Part shown: one piece after another, positions 55,061-60,000 of the stretch | How positions within the stretch are numbered: position 1 is the first letter of the stretch | Layout: each line of letters starts with the position of its first letter | Program-made: the position numbers and the translations under genes | Origin: Candidatus Kryptonium thompsonii | GTDB taxonomy: Bacteria; Bacteroidota; Ignavibacteria; Kryptoniales; Kryptoniaceae | Length of the DNA stretch: 60,000 nucleotides | Direction: 5' to 3' | Assembly: GCA_001442925.1 (NCBI GenBank) | Contig: LDXX01000004.1 | Location: 1 to 60,000, forward strand | The notes under the pieces: model-generated | Database searches by the model: none | What the model was told of the DNA's origin: nothing | What the model saw: the letters and a program-made list of their open reading frames with translations, nothing else

Positions 55061-55588
55061 TTATTTACCCTTTCTCTTTTTCTTTTCGGGCTTCACCGTT
55101 GTCTCATAGAGTTCAAGTTTCTCAAGCATTTGAATCGTTTTATTTATCTGGTCGCGAAGCTCCGTAAATGAAGAGATGATTTTATTTATTTCATCATGCG
55201 GCAAATCTGTTTCCGTCGAAACTTTTGCAAGCAAACTCTCCAAACCAACTCTCATTTTATTATAACTTTTTAAAAATGCTTCCTTAAGTAATTTAGGAGT
55301 CAATTTAACGGAGCGAAATTTAACCCTTGGACCCGTGCCATAAATCCCAACCTGCATAAGAATCTTCTCAACGCTTTCAGGAAGATCATAGTGAGATGTC
55401 CCAATAGATTCAATCACTTCAAACTTTCTGCTTCTTTTCAACATATTTACAAAATCTAAAAAGGAAGGAAGTGGCGTGGTTTTATAATGGTATTTTATAG
55501 TCAAATAAATTTTTCTCGCTGGAACAAGAATTTCATCATCTTTAGAAATTATCTCTTCAACTATTTTCATTAATTTTCTGGACGACAT
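55061..55588 (-). CDS. Hypothetical protein with basic C-terminal tail
   Basis: A 175-residue protein I do not recognise. It has no signal peptide or membrane segment. Residues about 1-75 look like a winged-helix-like fold (LVPARKIYLTIKYHYKTTP, KFEVIESIGTSHYDLP), residues 105-165 form predicted amphipathic helices, and the end is KPEKKKRKGK. Its ATG lies two bases after the UgpC-like stop, so it is co-transcribed. Functional links to that ATPase are unclear. Confidence 0.6.
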   Translation of the reverse strand: MSSRKLMKIVEEIISKDDEILVPARKIYLTIKYHYKTTPLPSFLDFVNMLKRSRKFEVIESIGTSHYDLPESVEKILMQVGIYGTGPRVKFRSVKLTPKLLKEAFLKSYNKMRVGLESLLAKVSTETDLPHDEINKIISSFTELRDQINKTIQMLEKLELYETTVKPEKKKRKGK

Positions 55589-55590
55589 CT

Positions 55591-56700
55591 TTACCTATAT
55601 AAAATAGATTCTTCGGTATCTTTATCAAAGAAATGTGCTTTCCTTACATCAATCACAAGCTCTTTATAAATTCCAGTTTGTGGTTCTTCATGAGCAGGAA
55701 TTCGAGCGACACATTGAGCCGTTGCTGTTGCAAAATAAAGATAAACTTCATTTCCCATCGGCTCAACAACATCTACAAAAACATTTACTCTTTCACCGCT
55801 TGGCACTTGAGTATAAATTGGGTCATATATATGCTCAGGTCTTATCCCTAAGATCACATCCTTGCCGACATAATTTTTTAGTTTGTCATGATATTCTTGT
55901 GGTATCGATAATCTAAGTCCATTGTTATTTTCGATAAATTTTAAGCCATCTTCGTGAACTATTTTCCCTTCAAGGAAGTTCATCGATGGACTGCCGATGA
56001 AACCTGCAACGAACTTATTTTTTGGGAAGTTGTAAAGATTTAAAGGTGTATCTATTTGCTGTATTATTCCATCTTTCATAACCACAATTCTATCCCCCAT
56101 CGTCATCGCTTCAACTTGATCATGCGTTACATAAATCATGGTTGCGCCAAGTTTTTGGTGAAGTTTTGAAATTTCCGTTCTCATCTGAACTCTAAATTTT
56201 GCATCAAGATTGCTAAGGGGCTCATCAAAAAGAAAAACCTTTGGATTTCTAACAATAGCTCTTCCAACTGCAACGCGTTGTCTTTGACCCCCGGAAAGCT
56301 CCTTTGGTTTCCGATCAAGTAAATGTTCAATGTTTAAAATCCTGGCTGCTTCTTTAACTCTTTTGTCGATTTCGCTTTTGGGATATTTACGAAGTTTCAA
56401 ACCGAAAGCCATATTTTCATAAACCGTCATATGCGGATAAAGGGCGTAATTCTGAAAAACCATCGCTATATCCCTATCCTTCGGTGGGATGTCGTTGACA
56501 ATTTTGTTATCAATGTAAATATATCCACTTGTGACATCCTCAAGTCCTGCTATCATTCTCAAAGTTGTGGTTTTGCCGCAGCCAGATGGTCCGAGGAGAA
56601 CCATAAATTCACCATCTTTAACTTCAAATGTTGCGTCCTTCACTGCAACAACATTATTGGGGTAAATTTTGCTTACATTTTCAAGTTTAACCTCCGCCAT
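55591..56700 (-). CDS. MalK/UgpC-type sugar ABC transporter ATPase
   Basis: A 369-residue ATPase of the carbohydrate-uptake group. It has Walker A GPSGCGKTT (about 37), Q-loop MVFQNYALYPHM, signature LSGGQRQRVAVGRA (about 134), Walker B VFLFDEPLSNLDAK, H-loop THDQVEAMT, and a C-terminal TOBE-type domain (about 240-369) with LGIRPEHIYD. AGGAGGTG precedes the ATG. No binding protein or permease lies nearby, so it probably energises transporters encoded elsewhere, as MsmK-like ATPases do. Confidence 0.9.
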   Translation of the reverse strand: MAEVKLENVSKIYPNNVVAVKDATFEVKDGEFMVLLGPSGCGKTTTLRMIAGLEDVTSGYIYIDNKIVNDIPPKDRDIAMVFQNYALYPHMTVYENMAFGLKLRKYPKSEIDKRVKEAARILNIEHLLDRKPKELSGGQRQRVAVGRAIVRNPKVFLFDEPLSNLDAKFRVQMRTEISKLHQKLGATMIYVTHDQVEAMTMGDRIVVMKDGIIQQIDTPLNLYNFPKNKFVAGFIGSPSMNFLEGKIVHEDGLKFIENNNGLRLSIPQEYHDKLKNYVGKDVILGIRPEHIYDPIYTQVPSGERVNVFVDVVEPMGNEVYLYFATATAQCVARIPAHEEPQTGIYKELVIDVRKAHFFDKDTEESILYR

Positions 56701-56718
56701 CCTGTTTACACCTCCTGA

Positions 56719-57999
56719 TTATGATTGGATATTTTTTAAAATTTCGTAAAAATTTGGAAAAGAAATTTTCACACATTCAGGGTCATCTATAACCGTCTCA
56801 CCCTCAGCAATTAAACCAGCTATTGAAAAAGCCATGGCAATTCTATGATCGTTGAAAGTTTGAATTAAGGTGCCCTTAAGCTTTTTTCTCCCCTCAAAAG
56901 AAAATCCATCATCATATTCTTCAACATCAACTCCCATATTTCTGAGATTGCTGACAATTGCCTTTATTCTATCGCTTTCTTTGTTTCTTAAATCACCCGC
57001 ATCCCGAACTTCAAAAACCCCTTCAGCAACTGTCCCAGCAATTGCAAGTACGGGAATCTCATCAATTATGCTCGGTATCAAGTCACCTGAAAGAGTTAGG
57101 TTTTTAAGATTTATTTCTTTTCCGGACTTTACAATCACATCTCCGAGTTGTTCATTTGCTACTTCCCTAACATTTTCAAGTTCAATCACTGCACCCATTT
57201 TTCTAAGAACATCTATAAAACCAGTTCGCGTTGGATTTAAGCTCACATTTTTCACAACTACATAAGAATTCGGAATGATTGAAGCAGCAACAATAAAGAA
57301 TGCGGATGATGATATATCTCCGGGAATTAAGTAATACTTATTTTCAATTTTTATCCCCGGCTCAACCTCAATTATTTTTTTGCCATTTTCGGATGATACT
57401 TTTAAACCAAGTAATCTTTCTGTATGATCTCTTGTTTGAATTTTTTCTATGATCTTAGTTTTACCTTCGGCATGAAGCCCGGCGAATATGATGCAAGATT
57501 TCACTTGTGCGCTTGGAATTTCAAGTTCATATTCGATTGAATTTAGATTTTCGACAGCATAAATTTTCAACGGTGCTGTGCCGTTTCCAGTCGCCTCAAT
57601 TTTTGCCCCCATCATTCTAAGTGGTTTGATAATTCTCATCATTGGACGCCTGCGTAGGGAATCATCACCGGTTATTTCAGAATTAAAATTTTGTCCAGCA
57701 AGTATGCCCGAAAGAAGGCGAATCGTCGTTCCCGAATTCCCGGCATAAAGAGTTGAATTTGGCTTTTGGAAATTTTTAAAACCTCTGCCTTTTATCTTTA
57801 GTTTTTCCGAGAGCTCAATATCAACACCGAGTTCTTCAAGGCAAGCTAATGTTCGCAATGTATCATCAGATATAAGAAAGTTTTCAATGATGTTTTCCCC
57901 GTTTGAAAGCGCAGAGATAAGTGCTACGCGATGAGAAATTGATTTATCGCCAGGGGAATGAATTATCCCTGTAACTTTGCTTGCTTTTTTAATTTTCAC
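56719..57999 (-). CDS. aroA: EPSP synthase (3-phosphoshikimate 1-carboxyvinyltransferase)
   Basis: A 426-residue shikimate-pathway enzyme. It has PGDKSISHRVALISAL, GNSGTTIRLLSG (about 87-98), RPMMRIIKPLRMMGA, GDISSSAFF, RNKESDRI and FNDHRIAMAFSIAG. The GNSGTT segment is the form found in many Gram-positive-type enzymes; E. coli has GNAGTA. The start is GTG at 57999 with no strong Shine-Dalgarno sequence. It feeds chorismate to TrpE, encoded elsewhere in the window. Confidence 0.95.
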   Translation of the reverse strand: MKIKKASKVTGIIHSPGDKSISHRVALISALSNGENIIENFLISDDTLRTLACLEELGVDIELSEKLKIKGRGFKNFQKPNSTLYAGNSGTTIRLLSGILAGQNFNSEITGDDSLRRRPMMRIIKPLRMMGAKIEATGNGTAPLKIYAVENLNSIEYELEIPSAQVKSCIIFAGLHAEGKTKIIEKIQTRDHTERLLGLKVSSENGKKIIEVEPGIKIENKYYLIPGDISSSAFFIVAASIIPNSYVVVKNVSLNPTRTGFIDVLRKMGAVIELENVREVANEQLGDVIVKSGKEINLKNLTLSGDLIPSIIDEIPVLAIAGTVAEGVFEVRDAGDLRNKESDRIKAIVSNLRNMGVDVEEYDDGFSFEGRKKLKGTLIQTFNDHRIAMAFSIAGLIAEGETVIDDPECVKISFPNFYEILKNIQS

Positions 58000-58032
58000 T
58001 TGTCTTAAAATCCATATTTGTAACTTAACACA

Positions 58033-58069
58033 AAGATAAAAACAAAGGGGTTGCTAACGCAACCCCTTT
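58033..58069 (-). terminator. Rho-independent terminator after the histone-tail-like gene
   Basis: Perfect 11-base arms AAAGGGGTTGC (58044-58054) and GCAACCCCTTT (58059-58069) enclose a four-base loop. Read on the minus strand, the hairpin is followed by GTTTTTATCT. It begins about 20 bases after the stop of the 58088-58312 gene, so it should end the gpmI transcript. This is the strongest terminator in the window. Confidence 0.85.
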
Positions 58070-58087
58070 AGTAAATCACATCAAGAT

Positions 58088-58312
58088 TTAACTTCCAGTT
58101 TCACCTGCACCTCCGGCGGCTTCCTCAACAGCTTCTTCCTTCTTTTCTGATATCCCCAATTTTGCCTCCAGAGCCTCTACCCTTTTAACAAGATCCTCAA
58201 CTTGCTGTTGTAAAGATTTAAACTTCGTGTCAACATAGTTTTTTGAAACACCACCCGCCTTAGCCGGGGCTTTCTTGGCAGGCTTTTTTGCTGCTTTCTT
58301 TGCCTTCGCCAT
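58088..58312 (-). CDS. Small histone-tail-like coiled-coil protein
   Basis: A 74-residue protein in three charge blocks. The first 20 residues are Lys/Ala/Pro-rich (AKKAAKKPAKKAPAKAGG), like histone H1 or AlgP tails. Residues about 26-55 form a heptad coiled coil (SLQQQVEDLVKRVEALEAKL). The end is acidic and Gly-rich. It resembles small DNA- or polymer-binding proteins, but no family is certain. TTAGGAGGGCG before the ATG is a strong ribosome-binding site, and a strong terminator follows. It lies 32 bases after gpmI. Confidence 0.75.
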   Translation of the reverse strand: MAKAKKAAKKPAKKAPAKAGGVSKNYVDTKFKSLQQQVEDLVKRVEALEAKLGISEKKEEAVEEAAGGAGETGS

Positions 58313-58344
58313 ATTAACGCCCTCCTAATTAGTTTTGATTTAAA

Positions 58345-59904
58345 TTACTTTGCAAAATACGGCACTTTCTCAAGCAATAAAATTTCTCCATCCATTTCCG
58401 GCGGAATCGGAAGATTCATGATGGTAAGTATCGTCGGAGCTATATCGCCAAGCTTCCCATCTTTTTTCAATTCACCTTTATATTCATCCATAACAAGTAT
58501 AAACGGAACTTGATTTGTTGTATGTGCTGTGTGTGGTTCGTTTGTTTCAGGATCAATCATTTTTTCAGCGTTTCCATGATCAGCGGTTATTATCATAACA
58601 TAATTGTTTTTCTTAGCCGAATTATAAATTCTGCCAATGCATGTATCAATTGCCTCTATCGCCTTAACAGCTGCAGGAATTACCCCTGTATGACCAACCA
58701 TATCTGGATTTGCAAAGTTTAAAACTATAAGGGCATATTTATTTTTCTCCATCTCCTCAATAACTTTATCCGTAACTTCAAAAGCGCTCATCTCAGGCTT
58801 CAAATCGTAAGTTGCAACCTTTGGGGAAGGGATCAAAATCCTATCTTCGCCTTCAAATGGATCTTCTCTGCCCCCACTGAAGAAGTAAGTTACATGGGCA
58901 TACTTCTCGGTCTCCGCAATTCTCAACTGTTTAAATCCATACTTTGATATAATTTCGCCAAGAGTATTAGTCAAATAAACAGGTTTAAAAGCTATGGGAA
59001 CGTTAAAGTCATCGTTATATTCAGTCATTGTTACGAAGTGAACATTAATCTTACGGCGATTAAATTTGTCAAAGTTTTCATCTATAAATGCCCTCGTCAA
59101 TTGTCTTGCTCTGTCCGCCCTAAAATTAAAAAATATAACTGAGTCGCCATCTCTAACTTGCCCTACCGGATTTCCATTTTCATCTACAATAATAAATGGA
59201 ACAACAAATTCATCAGTTATACCTTTTTCATAAGATTTCAAAATTCCCTCTTCTGCGCTTTTAAATTTTTCTCCTTGTGCTTCCGTCATCGCTTTGTAAT
59301 ATTTTTCTGTTCTTTCCCATCTATTGTCTCTATCCATGCCATAATATCTTCCCCCGACGACAGCTATTTTTCCAACTCCAATCTCATTAGCTTTTGCTTC
59401 AAATTGTCTAATATATTCAATTGCACTTGATGGAGGTGTATCCCTTCCATCAAGAAGGGCATGAACAAAAACTTTTTTAATCCCATGCATTTTTGCAAGC
59501 TCAAGCAACGCATACAAATGTTCTATATGACTATGAACTCCACCGTCAGATAAAAGCCCAACAAGATGAAGTGAGCTATCGTTTAACTTTACATTTTCAA
59601 TTGCCCCAAGCAATGCTTCATTTTTAAAGAATTCCCCACTTTTTATCGCTTTACTGATTCTAACAATATCTTGATAAACAATTCTACCAGCTCCTATGTT
59701 TAAATGTCCAACTTCAGAATTTCCCATTTGTCCATCGGGTAATCCAACATATTCACCCGCTGCATGGAGCGCAACCCACGGATAATTTGAATAAAGAAAA
59801 TCAAAATTTGGTTTTTTCGCAAGTGCTATGGCATCACCTTCAATAGGTGTATTTTCATCACGGATTCCAAATCCATCAAGAACGATTAAAATAACTTTTC
59901 GCAT
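58345..59904 (-). CDS. gpmI: 2,3-bisphosphoglycerate-independent phosphoglycerate mutase
   Basis: A 519-residue manganese enzyme interconverting 3- and 2-phosphoglycerate in glycolysis. The alkaline-phosphatase-fold core has LIVLDGFGIRDEN, the phosphorylated Ser63 in GQMGNSEVGHLN, LDGRDTPPSSA, GRYYGMDRDNRWERT, FNFRADRARQ and TADHGNAEKM. Length is standard for the family. A TTGAAA/TATATT promoter lies upstream, and the gene probably forms a transcript with the small coiled-coil gene. Confidence 0.96.
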   Translation of the reverse strand: MRKVILIVLDGFGIRDENTPIEGDAIALAKKPNFDFLYSNYPWVALHAAGEYVGLPDGQMGNSEVGHLNIGAGRIVYQDIVRISKAIKSGEFFKNEALLGAIENVKLNDSSLHLVGLLSDGGVHSHIEHLYALLELAKMHGIKKVFVHALLDGRDTPPSSAIEYIRQFEAKANEIGVGKIAVVGGRYYGMDRDNRWERTEKYYKAMTEAQGEKFKSAEEGILKSYEKGITDEFVVPFIIVDENGNPVGQVRDGDSVIFFNFRADRARQLTRAFIDENFDKFNRRKINVHFVTMTEYNDDFNVPIAFKPVYLTNTLGEIISKYGFKQLRIAETEKYAHVTYFFSGGREDPFEGEDRILIPSPKVATYDLKPEMSAFEVTDKVIEEMEKNKYALIVLNFANPDMVGHTGVIPAAVKAIEAIDTCIGRIYNSAKKNNYVMIITADHGNAEKMIDPETNEPHTAHTTNQVPFILVMDEYKGELKKDGKLGDIAPTILTIMNLPIPPEMDGEILLLEKVPYFAK

Positions 59905-59943
59905 TTGGATGAATTTTTATTTTGAAATTTTCGCTCGAAGTAA

Positions 59944-59972
59944 AATATAAAAAATTTTACACCCAATTTCAA
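59944..59972 (-). promoter_or_regulatory. Candidate gpmI promoter
   Basis: On the minus strand, TTGAAA (59967-59972), 17 bases, TATATT (59944-59949). The predicted start near 59937 gives a leader of about 33 bases before the gpmI ATG. The boxes are identical to those of both tRNA genes. Confidence 0.6.
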
Positions 59973-60000
59973 TTAAAAAACAAAAGTTTGATAAGACTGA

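Noticed and set aside
58017-58045. Possible aroA promoter (TTGTTT, 17 bases, TACAAA)
   Set aside because: Both boxes are weak, and the -35 box lies inside the terminator's U tract and hairpin. It is not strong enough to list.

Overview
The window is a compact, AT-rich bacterial chromosome segment, about 96% coding, with no phage, insertion sequence or CRISPR array. Gene content is Gram-negative and FCB-like: MsbA, a WaaL-type ligase, a TonB receptor, outer-membrane barrels and lipoproteins, plus a secreted glycosidase ending in a YPNPFN-type C-terminal sorting/FlgD-like domain. The best fit is a relative of Ignavibacteria/Kryptonia; this lineage is inferred from protein style only. Promoters read as classical sigma-70 boxes (TTGAAA or TTGACA, 17 bp, TATATT-like), not the TAnnTTTG boxes of Bacteroidetes proper. 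Some genes have strong Shine-Dalgarno sequences and many have none.

Regions. 1-421 holds no convincing gene. 422-12770 (minus) is a nearly gapless run: a degenerate tyrosine recombinase, leucyl-tRNA synthetase, a beta-propeller lipoprotein, a GT2 glycosyltransferase, MsbA, an O-antigen ligase/polymerase, a GT4 glycosyltransferase, nicotinate phosphoribosyltransferase and a TPR/beta-barrel protein. The envelope genes among them look like an LPS core/O-antigen assembly unit. 12833-13747 (plus) is a cation-diffusion exporter. 13728-24334 (minus) carries a TonB receptor, a very large sortilin-like propeller protein, YchF, a charged hypothetical protein, alkaline phosphatase, a CYTH protein and the GHL10 glycosidase.

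24407-26074 (minus) is a restriction-modification module (N4-cytosine-type methyltransferase, winged-helix/HNH endonuclease, small acidic protein) with its own candidate promoter. Directly upstream, 26129-34265 (minus) is a nuclease operon: AddB-like nuclease, DEDD 3'-5' exonuclease, AddA-like helicase-nuclease and a DUF123 GIY-YIG protein, following carB-carA (34326-38704). This is the most system-like part of the window. 38834-40077 (minus) holds an outer-membrane barrel, rpsT and the initiator tRNA-Met.

40207-54518 (plus) is a long co-directional run: two SDRs, an M28 peptidase, a flavin reductase, a CBS protein, a membrane-anchored ferredoxin, an RmlD-like reductase, an acyl-CoA dehydrogenase, MscS, a thioesterase, trpE-trpG, a LOG protein and an ABC exporter pair, followed by tRNA-Arg(ACG). 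54668-59904 (minus) holds a MIP18/SufT protein, a hypothetical protein, a MalK/UgpC ATPase, aroA, a histone-tail-like small protein with a clear terminator, and gpmI.

The observations most worth checking are the Xer-like recombinase that has lost four of the six classical catalytic residues, the AddAB operon in which both nuclease domains carry an Fe-S cysteine pattern, and the adjacent restriction module with a small acidic partner.
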